Below, in pieces: positions 1 to 8,063 of a DNA stretch of 64,000 bases. The position numbers and the translations under genes were made by a program. Each line of letters begins with the position of its first letter. Position 1 is the stretch's first letter. Under the pieces are notes generated by a model. It was not told the origin of the DNA and searched no databases. It saw only the letters and a list, made by a program, of their open reading frames with translations. Source of the DNA: AP-15 sp963789025 (lineage in GTDB: Bacteria; Pseudomonadota; Alphaproteobacteria; ATCC43930; CGMCC-115725); the NCBI GenBank assembly GCA_963789025.1, contig CAWBIT010000005.1:372001-436000 (forward strand), written 5' to 3'.

Positions 1-560
1 TCGTTGCTTCGCTTCTCGCCGTGGAAGTCCCGTTCCCCATTGCGGCCCGGCGCCGGCGGCTCGCCGCTGCCGTCCTTGGGGCGAAAGCTCTTCATGCTGG
101 CCCACGCCTCGATCAGGGTGCCGTCGACCGAGAAGTGGTCGTCCGACAGCAGGGTCTTGACCTGCTCCTGGTTCAGTACCGCGGCCATGAACTTGCTGGC
201 AATGTCACCGTCGATCAGCCGCTCGCGGTTCTTGGTGAACACCGTAACGTCCCACACCACGGCATCCAGCGACAGCCCGACAAACCAGCGGAACAGCAGA
301 TTGTAGCCGAGTTGCTCCATCAGCTGCCGCTCCGAACGCACCGAATAGAAGGCCTGCAGCAGCAGCGCACGAAGCAGTTTCTCAGGGGGAATCGACGGCC
401 GTCCGAGCTTCGCGTACAACTTCTCGAATTCCCCCGTCAGTGCACCAAGCGCCTCGTCCACAATCTTTTGGATCGGCCGCAACGGATGATACAACGGCAC
501 CCGCGCTTCGCAGCTCAAATAGCTGAACAGCGCCTCGCTCCTGAGATCCCCACCGCGCAT
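1..560 (-). CDS. IS5-type transposase, N-terminal part (runs off window start)
   Basis: The reverse strand is open from an ATG at 560 to the window edge, giving about 186 residues with no stop. The translation matches the N-terminal domain (DUF772/InsH-N type) of IS5-group transposases: a region around LYHPLRPIQKIVDEALG, then GRPSIPPEKLLRALLLQAFY, then SERQLMEQLGYNLLFRWFVG. It reaches the DHFSVDGTLIEAW segment that carries the first catalytic Asp, and the Arg/Glu-rich FHGEKR stretch that usually follows. The DDE remainder lies outside the window, so intactness cannot be judged. The family is clear; the exact subgroup is inferred. Confidence 0.88.
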   Translation of the reverse strand, partial: MRGGDLRSEALFSYLSCEARVPLYHPLRPIQKIVDEALGALTGEFEKLYAKLGRPSIPPEKLLRALLLQAFYSVRSERQLMEQLGYNLLFRWFVGLSLDAVVWDVTVFTKNRERLIDGDIASKFMAAVLNQEQVKTLLSDDHFSVDGTLIEAWASMKSFRPKDGSGEPPAPGRNGERDFHGEKRSN

Positions 561-650
561 CGGACGTCCCCCACATCTCGTCACGCGCTATGGATTATAC
601 CCCAGATCTCGCTCCAATATGCGACTTTTTCCGCAACCTGCTAAGGGCGC
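1..650. mobile_element. IS5-type insertion sequence, one end
   Basis: This is the transposase gene plus about 90 bases upstream of its start. The IS end probably lies around 625-650, where a CGACTTTTTCCGCAACCTGC stretch precedes the start of the neighbouring methyltransferase remnant. The other end is outside the window, so the terminal repeat and any target duplication cannot be confirmed. Confidence 0.5.
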
Positions 651-662
651 ACAATGGATCAA

Positions 663-1145
663 GAACTCCCACAGGAATTCCTGTCTGTGTACGCATTCCA
701 GCCGGCCACTGCCTTCGTGCAATTGAGGTTCCAGCTCTCGAGGTGCTGAGCACCCCAAAGGGGGTCGGGATAGATATAGGTTGTGGTGACAGGAAGTTAA
801 CTGAGATCCTCATCCGCCGTATCAGTTGGCATGACCTGGTGGGCGTTGATCCGGACGAAAAAGAAACTGGCCGGGCGTGCTATAGCAAAGTTTACAGAAA
901 GGTCCGCCGATGGCGCGGATATTCCGGGAGCGAACGGCAGCTTCGACTTCGCCATCAGCAATAGCGTGTTGGAACAGGTTCCCGCGCCTACCCCCGTATT
1001 CACCGAAGTCGCGCGTGCTCAGCTGCGTCGGCATTTTTTGTCTGACTGCACCGCACGTCGGATTTCGAACGCAGCTCGTTGAACCGATTTTGCCAGGGTC
1101 TCGCGCGAGGATTTTGAGGCGCGGCTCGATTGGCGGCAGGCCTCA
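663..1145 (+). pseudogene. Class I SAM methyltransferase remnant, several frameshifts
   Basis: Pieces of one methyltransferase are spread over different reading frames. The first (about 690-900) has the SAM-binding motif GVGIDIGCGDRKLTEIL and then VGVDPDEKET. The second (about 900-1035) has the post-motif SFDFAISNSVLEQVP. The third (about 1037-1105) has GIFCLTAPHVGFRTQL. A return to the second frame gives EDFEARLDWR. At least three frame changes are needed to read through, so the gene cannot make an active enzyme. Related proteins sit in surface-glycan clusters, which fits the broken glycosyltransferase next door. The fragment begins close to the IS end. Confidence 0.75.
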
Positions 1146-1247
1146 GGCGAACGAGACGAGGAGACGAGCGGCTGCGTGCCTATTCGTTGTCGAAAGCGAT
1201 GAGTTCTAAATGTCAGGCGCGAGTGCCTGCCCGGCTCTGAGAAACTT

Positions 1248-2467
1248 TCAAGCTGCGTGGCGACGGGAGCCGCGGTAGTCGAGAAGATGTAAAAAGAACG
1301 AGCCGTGGAGAACTTGCGCTCCCAGTACCAAAGCGGTGCTGCTCATTATGACAAGACGGATCGCACTGCCTCTGCCCAGTTCCCCAAATCCCACCGCGGA
1401 CCATTGAGCCAGAGCGATACCGAAGGTGATCAGCCCGAGCAGCAACATACATGCCCCGAGTGCAAGACCGCGCTCGAGTGGCATTGCCCGCCGCAGTTTC
1501 TCGAACAGCGGGTCGCGCAGAAGCAGCCCGCGGTGGATCGCGATCACCTTAGCAAAGGCCCAAAACAGCATCGATTCGAACCCGATGTTTATCGCCGCCG
1601 CGGTCATGACCATGGTATGCTCGGCGAGCCCAATCTGTCCGAGGACAATATCGCCGGTAAACAGGATGAGCGTAGCCAGCAGGCCGAACACAAAAACCGC
1701 GGCGCCAGGATAGAGAAACACAGCGCGCGGGCTGAGCAGCAGGAAAAGCCGAAGGCTGCGCCACCCGTCGCGCCAACTGCGCAGGTGAGACGGCCGCCCG
1801 CGCCCGTCGACCGACAAGCGGGTTGGCACCTCGGTGATCCGGAGATGGTGAATGCTCGCCTTAACGATCATTTCGAGGGCGAATTCCATCCCCACCGCAT
1901 CGAGTTCGAGCGATAGCACCGCGTCGCGTCGAAAGCCGCGCAGCCCGCAATAAAAGTCCCGGCTGGGGCTCCGGTATAATGTCCGGCCAATCAAGGTCAG
2001 GAACGGGCCAATCAAGGTCAGGAACGGGTTGCCAAAAAATCGGTGCAATGGGGGCATGGCGCCCGGCGCTATCCCACCCCGGAAACGATTGCCGAGCACC
2101 AGGTCATATCCGTCGCGAAGCTTCTCGATAAACGGCTGCAAGGTCAGAAAGTCGTAGCTGTCGTCGGAGTCGCCCATTATCACGGAACCGGCCGCGCGCT
2201 TCTTTGATGCCCGCGCGCAGGGCGTTTCCATATCCTCTCGAAGAGACCGGCACGACGCGGGCGCCGAGGCCGGCAGCGATCGCTTGCGAGCCGTCGCTGC
2301 TGCCATTGTCGGCAACGATCACCTCCGCCTTGCACATTGTACATTTCGAGGTACGCCAGCGCCTTCTGAACACAGGTGCCCACCGTCTGCGCCTCGTTGA
2401 GGCAAGGCATAACGATGGACAATTCCTGCGTAAGATCGCCTGCCAGGTTTGTTTTTGCCTCTAACAT
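1248..2467 (-). pseudogene. Family 2 glycosyltransferase (polyprenyl-phosphate sugar synthase-like), frameshifted
   Basis: Read from 2467 downwards, the first frame gives ELSIVMPCLNEAQTV, the nucleotide-binding start of a GT2 enzyme. A second frame gives AEVIVADNGSSDGSQAIAAG and RGYGNALRAGIKEARG. The third gives IMGDSDDSYDF (DxD motif), GNRFRGGI and then about four hydrophobic segments up to the stop. Two frameshifts therefore split an otherwise near-complete gene of about 400 codons. A 21-bp tandem duplication adds seven residues in the middle. The domain order matches membrane-anchored dolichol-phosphate-mannose-synthase-like enzymes that load sugars onto a lipid carrier. Confidence 0.8.
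1987..2028. repeat. 21-bp perfect tandem duplication inside the glycosyltransferase remnant
   Basis: Two identical adjacent 21-base units (1987-2007 and 2008-2028) encode a repeated PFLTLIG heptapeptide on the reverse strand. Being a multiple of three, the duplication keeps the frame; it is a length change separate from the frameshifts. Confidence 0.9.
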
Positions 2468-2760
2468 TCCGGGATGTGACATCCATCGACGCCGATCAGC
2501 TTCCAACCAGAGACCAAGAATTATCCTTAAAATCCCATCCAGTTGGCGGTTCTACGAGATTTGGGTTCAGGCAAGGCTTCAGGGAGTTGGTCGGGGCGCC
2601 ATTCGGTGGGCAAACGCCTCTAGATCTCAGGTCGACACCCGGAACGGAACCGCGTGCGATCCGCCGCGACCGCCGCTTGACTCGACATTTCAAGGAGCAA
2701 TAGGGTTTGGGCTTCCGGTCTTGGCATTCCCGCACTCGGCGGAAACGGAGGAGGTCTGTG
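2468..2760. other. Intergenic region, no gene seen
   Basis: This lies between the start of the broken glycosyltransferase and the amidohydrolase. No frame here looks like protein. The only clear signal is a strong purine-rich ribosome binding site (GGAGGAGGT) just before 2761. Confidence 0.5.
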
Positions 2761-3906
2761 ATGGCGGAATACAAGCTGATCTCGGCGGATTCCCACATTG
2801 TCGAACCGCCGGACATGTATACGGGGCGCATCGATCCGAGGTTCCGCGATCGGGCGCCCAAGATGGAGCGCCGCAAGACCCCGACCGGCAGGGAATACGA
2901 CGCCTGGGTGCTCGACGGCATGCAGGTCGGGACGCTCGGGGCGGTGATGCAGGCCGGGCAGCGCTTCGAAGACCCGTCGCAGATCGATTTCCTCGGCGTC
3001 TGGGAGGATGTCCGCAAGGGCGGCTACGACCCACACGCGATGATCAAAGAGAATGAAGAGGACGGCGTCTGGGGGTCGTGCCTGCAGCCGAGCCAGGGCC
3101 TCTTCTGGTACCGCATTCCGGACAGCGAGCTCTTGACCGAGATCTGCCGCGTCTACAACGACTGGATCGCCGATTTCTGCAAGCCCTATCCCGAGCGCCT
3201 CAAAGGGATCGGCATGCTCAATGTCGACGATGTCAAATTGGGGTGTCAGGAGCTCGAGCGGTGCAAGAAGCTCGGCCTCGTCGGGGCCTTCATCCCGGTC
3301 TCGCCATTGCCGGACAAGCCCTACAGTCATCCGATCTACGACCGCCTGTGGGAGACCGCGCAGGATCTCGCGATGCCGCTGCTCTTGCACATCGCCACCC
3401 CGCGCAACGGCGTCCCCGGCAACGAATTCACGATGAACGTCGCCGAGATGACCGGCGCCGGCCGCTCCACGACCGATTACTGGGTGCGCTACTCGCTGTC
3501 CTCGATGGTGTTTGCCGGCGTGTTCGACCGTTATCCGCGATTGAAGGCCGGCTCGGTCGAGCACGAGACCGCCTGGATCCCGCACTGGCTGCAGCAGATG
3601 GACTTCACGTATCGTGAGCGGCCGGTATTTACCAAGGGCTGGAAGTCGCGCGAAGGCCTGCTGCCGAGCGATTACTGGAAGCGTAACATGTTCGTCGAGT
3701 TCATGGAAGACGAGCTCGGCGTGCAAATGCGCGACAGGATCGGCGTCGAGACAATGCTGTGGGGCAGCGACTTCCCGCACGCCGAATCGACCTGGCCGAA
3801 ATCTCAGGATTTCCTTGGCCGCATCTTTAAGGGTGTTCCCGAGGCGGACCGGCGCGCGATCACCTCGGACAATGCGGCGAAGATGTTCGGGTTCCGGCCG
3901 AATTAG
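2761..3906 (+). CDS. Amidohydrolase-2 family metal-dependent hydrolase
   Basis: A 381-residue protein of the amidohydrolase_2 (ACMSD-like) TIM-barrel superfamily. It starts with the metal-binding-type segment SADSHIVEPP (about residues 8-17), has an internal LLLHIATPRNG strand, and ends with WGSDFPHAESTWP, the usual place of the catalytic Asp, followed by the NAAKMFGF tail typical of the family. Members hydrolyse or decarboxylate aromatic-derived acids; the substrate here is unknown. The start is set at 2761 because GGAGGAGG precedes it, although an in-frame ATG exists 54 bases upstream. A Rieske ferredoxin gene follows on the same strand. Confidence 0.88.
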   Translation: MAEYKLISADSHIVEPPDMYTGRIDPRFRDRAPKMERRKTPTGREYDAWVLDGMQVGTLGAVMQAGQRFEDPSQIDFLGVWEDVRKGGYDPHAMIKENEEDGVWGSCLQPSQGLFWYRIPDSELLTEICRVYNDWIADFCKPYPERLKGIGMLNVDDVKLGCQELERCKKLGLVGAFIPVSPLPDKPYSHPIYDRLWETAQDLAMPLLLHIATPRNGVPGNEFTMNVAEMTGAGRSTTDYWVRYSLSSMVFAGVFDRYPRLKAGSVEHETAWIPHWLQQMDFTYRERPVFTKGWKSREGLLPSDYWKRNMFVEFMEDELGVQMRDRIGVETMLWGSDFPHAESTWPKSQDFLGRIFKGVPEADRRAITSDNAAKMFGFRPN

Positions 3907-3909
3907 CAA

Positions 3910-3975
3910 AGCCCCTCACCCCGACCCTCTCTCCGCGTCGCGCCCCGCAAGCGGGGAGAGGGAAGAATTGGGTGA
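3910..3975. repeat. Short palindromic intergenic repeat (CTCTCCCCGC type)
   Basis: A C-rich arm and the reverse arm GCGGGGAGAGG flank a short loop, giving a hairpin-forming repeat between the amidohydrolase and ferredoxin genes. Related CTCTCCCC/GGGGAGAG hairpins recur at about 5,890-6,130 and 31,320 in this window. Confidence 0.6.
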
Positions 3976-3978
3976 GCC

Positions 3979-4290
3979 ATGGCCGATGAGTTTGTCGCCG
4001 TCGCCAAGACCACTGATCTGCTGCCCGGGCAAATGAAATGGGTAGCAGTCAATGGGGAAAGGCGAGTATTGGCCAATGTGGAAGGCACATTCTACGCAAT
4101 CAGCGATGTTTGCGGACATCGGAACGCGCCACTCTCCCGCGGTAAGCTCGAAGGATATTTGATCGAGTGCCCGCTGCACTTCGCGCAATTCGATGTGCGC
4201 ACCGGCGAGCTGGTGAATGGGCCCGTGTCGACTGGGGTTGCTGTCTATCAGGTCCGCGTCGAGGAGGAGACGGTGTACATCAAGCCATAA
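3979..4290 (+). CDS. Rieske-type [2Fe-2S] ferredoxin
   Basis: A 103-residue single-domain Rieske protein. The cluster ligands are visible as C45-G-H47 and C64-P-L-H67, with the normal spacing and the following FAQFDVRTGE strand. There is no signal peptide, so it is cytoplasmic, like ferredoxin components of ring-hydroxylating dioxygenases or small nitrite-reductase-type subunits. It may share a transcript with the upstream amidohydrolase (about 70 bases away across a repeat). A dioxygenase alpha/beta pair lies at 29.5-31.3 kb; pairing with it is only an inference. Confidence 0.9.
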   Translation: MADEFVAVAKTTDLLPGQMKWVAVNGERRVLANVEGTFYAISDVCGHRNAPLSRGKLEGYLIECPLHFAQFDVRTGELVNGPVSTGVAVYQVRVEEETVYIKP

Positions 4291-4297
4291 AGCTGCC

Positions 4298-4987
4298 TTA
4301 CAGAGCCGCGGCGGCGCGGGCGACCCGCTCGGCGCGGTCGCGCTGGCGCGGTTCGGCGCGGGCGAGGACCGCCTCGACGACCGCCGGGTCGGCCCGCTCC
4401 GGCGAACCCGACGCAAACGGTGGCTGCGGGTCGTATTCGATGCCGAGCTGGATCGCTTCTGCCGCGGATCTTCCGGCAATCTCGGCGGCGACGGTCAGCG
4501 CCACGTCGATGCCGGCGGTGACGCCGCCGCCGGTGAAGAATTTGCCGTCGGCGACGACGCGCTGCGCGACCGGCTCGGCGCCGAACGAGCGCAACAGGTC
4601 GCGCGACATCCAATGGGTGGTGGCGCGGCGCCCGCGCAACAGCCCGGCGGCGCCGAGCACCAGCGAGCCGGTGCATACCCCGACGACATAGCGCGCCTCG
4701 GCTGCGGCGCGGCGCAGGAAGGCGAGAACCTCGGCATCCCCGAGCAACGGATTGATCCCCGCGCCACCCGGAACGAGGATCAGATCGAGGGGTCCGGAGG
4801 ATTCCAGGGTCGCCATCGGCAGGATCGTCAGGCCATGCTCGGAGCGCACCGGATCCAGGTTCTTCCACAACAAGAGGGTCTCCGCGCCGGGCAGCCGGGC
4901 AAGAACCTCGTAAGGGCCGGTCAGGTCGAGCTGGGTCAGGTTGGGGAACACCAGCAGCCCGCTGCGCAAGCGCGTCGTCTCGCTCAT
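4298..4987 (-). CDS. DJ-1/PfpI family protein, isonitrile-hydratase-like
   Basis: A 229-residue protein with the DJ-1/PfpI fold. The nucleophile-elbow cysteine is in GVCTGSLVLGAAGLL, preceded by LILVPGGAG, and the THWMSRDLL and TGGGVTAGIDVAL stretches match isonitrile hydratases and the DJ-1 half of AraC-type GlxA regulators. No helix-turn-helix follows, so an enzyme is more likely than a regulator. The start at 4987 follows AAGGAGCG; an upstream extension of the frame lacks family similarity. It is convergent with the ferredoxin gene, with only seven bases between the stops. Confidence 0.87.
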   Translation of the reverse strand: MSETTRLRSGLLVFPNLTQLDLTGPYEVLARLPGAETLLLWKNLDPVRSEHGLTILPMATLESSGPLDLILVPGGAGINPLLGDAEVLAFLRRAAAEARYVVGVCTGSLVLGAAGLLRGRRATTHWMSRDLLRSFGAEPVAQRVVADGKFFTGGGVTAGIDVALTVAAEIAGRSAAEAIQLGIEYDPQPPFASGSPERADPAVVEAVLARAEPRQRDRAERVARAAAAL

Positions 4988-5060
4988 CACCCGCTCCTTA
5001 TGGAAGGCACGCTTCCTATCTCTATCTGCACGGCGAAACGCGGGCAATGCGGAGACCGCC

Positions 5061-5525
5061 ATGCCTCTGATGCTTGCCAGCCCGGCCATCACACCGGGCG
5101 GAGAGATCCCGGCGCAATACACCTGTGACGGCGCCGACATCTCGCCGCCATTGTCGTGGTCGGACGTGCCGGCGGGGACGGGGAGCCTCGTCCTTGTCGT
5201 CGAGGACCCCGACGCACCCTCCGGCACCTTCCGGCATTGGGCGGTGTTCGACATTCCGCCCGCCTCCCGTGGTCTCGATGCGGGCTACTCGGCCAACCGG
5301 CCGGTTGCGGCATTGCACCAAGCGCGCAACGACTTCGGCAAAACCGGCTACAGCGGCTCTTGTCCGCCCAGAGGGGCCGGCACTCATCACTACCACTTCC
5401 ACCTGCTGGCGATCAGCCGGCCGACCCTCGATCTGAGGGCCCCGGCCGCGGCGCTCGACGTGCTGAAAGCGGCGCAGCCTTACGTCATCCAGCAAACCGA
5501 GCTTGTCGGCACCTATCACCGTTAA
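5061..5525 (+). CDS. YbhB/YbcL family (PEBP-like) protein
   Basis: A 154-residue phosphatidylethanolamine-binding-protein-like domain. It has the family landmarks YTCDGADISPPLSW, VVEDPDAPSGTFRHW and then GYSGSCPPRG with THHYHFHLLA, which form the ligand pocket. No signal peptide is seen. Members bind small ligands; the physiological role is unsettled. The start was chosen at the ATG at 5061, where similarity to the family begins, with GGAGA upstream. It is transcribed divergently from the DJ-1/PfpI gene. Confidence 0.9.
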   Translation: MPLMLASPAITPGGEIPAQYTCDGADISPPLSWSDVPAGTGSLVLVVEDPDAPSGTFRHWAVFDIPPASRGLDAGYSANRPVAALHQARNDFGKTGYSGSCPPRGAGTHHYHFHLLAISRPTLDLRAPAAALDVLKAAQPYVIQQTELVGTYHR

Positions 5526-5850
5526 ATCGGATCTTCTCGCCAGCATCGGTGCGGGCGCCAAATATCTCATGCCGACGATGCTAGAGAGGGCGGCCCGCCC
5601 GGTCGGCCGGCGACAACCTCGCGTTGTTCGCATTGGCCTGATCGACCTCTTTCTTCTGGAGCAGATCAGGCTGTACTCCCGGAATAGTTGTGATGCGAAT
5701 GCCATGCGTCTCGACTGATACAGAGTTCGCCGTCATGTTTGGCGGGACCCAGCTGTTGGTTTCACCGACCGCATAGCATGCGAATGTGGCAATTCTCCGG
5801 GTGTTTATTGCGCATGAGCCGCTGTCCCGTCGGCCCACCCCAATCCTCCC
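5526..5850. other. Intergenic region, no supported gene
   Basis: A reverse-strand reading of 51 codons (5581-5736) starts at an ATG without a ribosome binding site and resembles nothing I recognise; it is not annotated as a gene. Confidence 0.4.
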
Positions 5851-6190
5851 CGCTTGCGCTAGGGTGCACACATCTCGCTGGGCCGGTGAGGAATCCCTCT
5901 CCCCCTGAAGGGCGGAGAGGGATTCTCCATCGGCGCGGCGATATTTGTGCATACCCCAGCTAGGGCATGCACATATCCCAGAGCCCAAATATCCCCCTCT
6001 CCGCCCTTGGGGGCGGAGAGGGTCGGGGTGAGGTGGGGGGAGCCGCAGGCTCCGATCGGCGGCACGACCCACCTCACCTTCCCACGCCTGCGGCGTGGGC
6101 CCCTCCCTCTCCCCCCTGAAGGGCGGAGAGGGGCAAAAAGCGCCGGAAACACAGCGCGCTCGAAATGTGTGCATACCCTAGCGCTTGCGC
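5851..6190. repeat. Composite palindromic repeat block with inverted ends
   Basis: The block begins with CGCTTGCGCTAGGGTGCACA (5851-5870) and ends with the near-inverse at 6165-6190 (ATGTGTGCATACCCTAGCGC followed by TTGCGC). A third dyad made of the same TGTGCATACCC / AGGGCATGCACA halves sits near 5947-5975. Between them are several CTCTCCCCC / GGCGGAGAGG hairpins. The nested arrangement with matching ends looks like a non-coding mobile repeat (MITE-like) or several repeats piled up. It contains no gene. Confidence 0.6.
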
Positions 6191-6308
6191 GGGGGCGACG
6201 AGGGCCAATGCCACCTGATCGGATGATGCTATAGCAGCAAGGGCCTTGCCGAGGGCAGACGTTCCCAATTAAAGGCTGGCCTCCGAAGATGATGCTCGGA
6301 GACCTGCC

Positions 6309-7016
6309 ATGCCCCGCTTGCCAGACCGCGCCGATCTCGAAGCTCTGAGGGCGTTCGACACGCCGACCATCTGCAATGCGCTCGAACTCGTCGCTCCCGC
6401 GCGGCGCGCCATAGGGTTCACCCGCAGACCGCTGTTCGCCGCTTTTCCCGAGATGAAGCCGGTGGTCGCGTTTGCCCGCACCGCGATCATCCGCTCGCGC
6501 GAGCCGCATCCGCGCGGCCGAGAAGAGGCAAAGGAGGTCCGGCTCGGCTATTACCAGCATATTGCCGACGAGCCGTTGCCGAGCATCGCGGTGATCCAGG
6601 ACATCGACGCGCCCGACACCGGGTTCGGGGCGTTCTGGGGCGAGGTCCAGCCCCATGTCCACAAGGGGCTCGGCTGTGCCGGCGTCATCACCGACGGCTC
6701 GGTCCGCGACCTCGACGCGATGGCGCCCGATTTCCTGGTGCTCGCCGGCTCGGTCATGCCGTCGCACGCGCATGTTCATCTGGTCGATTACGGCGGCACC
6801 GTCAGCGTCGCCGGAATGACCGTCTCACCGAACGACATCATTCACGCCGACCGCCACGGCGCGGTCGTGATACCGCCCGAGGCGGTCAAGGAAATCCCGG
6901 CCGCCGTCGCGCTGATCGCGCGCCGCGAAAAGGTCATCATCGACGCCTCGAAGGCCCCCGGCTTCTCGGTCGCCCGTCTACGCCAAGCCTTCGCCGAGCA
7001 AGAAGACATTCACTGA
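6309..7016 (+). CDS. RraA family protein (HMG aldolase / regulator-of-RNase-like fold)
   Basis: A 235-residue RraA-fold protein. The diagnostic core is HKGLGCAGVITDGSVRDLDA with the metal/substrate Arg-Asp pair, then SHAHVHLVDYGG and DIIHADRHGAVVIP. Catabolic members are 4-hydroxy-4-methyl-2-oxoglutarate/oxaloacetate aldolases of aromatic breakdown, while the E. coli namesake inhibits RNase E. The catabolic surroundings favour an enzyme, but the sequence does not decide. The N-terminal DTPTICNALE segment is also typical. Confidence 0.87.
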   Translation: MPRLPDRADLEALRAFDTPTICNALELVAPARRAIGFTRRPLFAAFPEMKPVVAFARTAIIRSREPHPRGREEAKEVRLGYYQHIADEPLPSIAVIQDIDAPDTGFGAFWGEVQPHVHKGLGCAGVITDGSVRDLDAMAPDFLVLAGSVMPSHAHVHLVDYGGTVSVAGMTVSPNDIIHADRHGAVVIPPEAVKEIPAAVALIARREKVIIDASKAPGFSVARLRQAFAEQEDIH

Positions 7017-7060
7017 CGGCGGCGCGCGCCCGCGACTTCCCGCAAAGCAGGGCTCAAACC

Positions 7061-7183
7061 ATTGACCCTGGACCCCGCTTTTCGCGACGCGCAAGCGGGG
7101 GTCCAGAGCTTTCCCCTGGCTTGAACAGGGGGGTAACCGCGAGGTCGCTTGCCCCTGGGTTCCCGCTTTCGCGGGAATGACGA
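7061..7183. repeat. Palindromic intergenic repeat (CCCGCTTTCGCGGGAATGACG type)
   Basis: Contains CTGGACCCCGC/GCGGGGGTCCAG and then TTCCCGCTTTCGCGGGAA, two adjacent hairpins of a REP-like type. It lies downstream of the RraA-like gene and may act as its transcription end. Confidence 0.6.
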
Positions 7184-7205
7184 ACGAATATGATCGAAAA
7201 CCGGT

Positions 7206-7334
7206 CTAAATGCCGACGATATGGCCGCCGATCAGCAGACCAATCGGGAGCACCAATGACAAAATGACGAGCGCGATCGCAAAACAGCGTTCGGCCCGGC
7301 TCCATCGTTTCCAGTCGGAAATCCAATCTTTCAT
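7206..7334 (-). CDS. Small single-pass membrane protein, hypothetical
   Basis: A 42-residue reverse-strand reading: a basic/aromatic N-terminus (MKDWISDWKRWSRAERCFA) followed by one strongly hydrophobic segment, about residues 19-41 (IALVILSLVLPIGLLIGGHI). That composition is what a short inner-membrane protein looks like and is unlikely in random GC-rich DNA. No strong ribosome binding site is seen, and no family is recognised. Confidence 0.45.
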   Translation of the reverse strand: MKDWISDWKRWSRAERCFAIALVILSLVLPIGLLIGGHIVGI

Positions 7335-7487
7335 GAGACCCCAGCCCCCCGGCCACACCCTCTCCTTCGGCAGAGTCAATGTAACCGATCAGCATGAAAA
7401 AAATTCGACGGAAGTATGGCCTTGTGGTGATAAAGAAAACGTAATCTCGCCTAAAGTGTTTACGCGTGGCCGCCAATGGAGGAGAAA

Positions 7488-8063
7488 ATGCATGATCCGA
7501 ACCGGGTGAGGCAGTTGCGCCGGCTGCAGGGCCACCCGTTCCGCATCGGCAAGCTGGGTCATGTCGTGCTCAACGTGCGTGACGTGGAGCGGTCGGCCCG
7601 GTTCTACACCGAGCTGCTCGGTTTCGAGATTTCGGACGTCTATCCCGAGGAGATGGTGCCGGGCGGCATGGTGTTTCTGCGCTGCAACCCGGACCATCAC
7701 GGGATCGCGCTGGTCGGTTCGCTCAAGGAGCCGGCGGCGAATGCCGACCTCAACCATATCGCCTTCGAGGTGGCCACGCTCGACGAAGTCTTGCGGGCGC
7801 ACGACCATTTGCGCCGCTACGGGGTCGAGATCGACTTTGCCGGCCGGCGCCGCGCCGGTTGTCAGATTGCGGTCGAATTTCGCGATCCGGACAATCACCG
7901 GCTCGAGATTTACTGGGGCATCGATCAGATCGGCAGCGACGGCCATGTCCGTCCGCCGAGCGAGTGGAAGGGCGCCCGCAGCTTGGAGGATGCGATTGCC
8001 GACCCGGTGCGCGGCCAGGACACGACGGTGCACGACTCCTCGCTGCTCGGGCGTGATCGCTGA
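7488..8063 (+). CDS. VOC family (glyoxalase/extradiol dioxygenase-like) protein
   Basis: A 191-residue vicinal-oxygen-chelate protein. The first module starts LGHVVLNVRDVERSARFY; the second half has NHIAFEVATLDEVL and EFRDPDNHRLEIYW, where His and Glu metal ligands sit. The ATG at 7488 is preferred over 7476 because GGAGGA lies four bases before it. The stop overlaps the pepN start (TGATG), so the two are translationally coupled. The substrate is unknown; the fold covers dioxygenases, isomerases and resistance proteins. Confidence 0.87.
   Translation: MHDPNRVRQLRRLQGHPFRIGKLGHVVLNVRDVERSARFYTELLGFEISDVYPEEMVPGGMVFLRCNPDHHGIALVGSLKEPAANADLNHIAFEVATLDEVLRAHDHLRRYGVEIDFAGRRRAGCQIAVEFRDPDNHRLEIYWGIDQIGSDGHVRPPSEWKGARSLEDAIADPVRGQDTTVHDSSLLGRDR

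Noticed and set aside
2620..3909. 429-codon reverse frame over the amidohydrolase
   Set aside because: Antisense shadow of a gene with clear family motifs; no ribosome binding site and no domain.
5581..5736. 51-codon reverse frame as a gene
   Set aside because: No ribosome binding site and no recognisable family; kept only as a note on the intergenic region.
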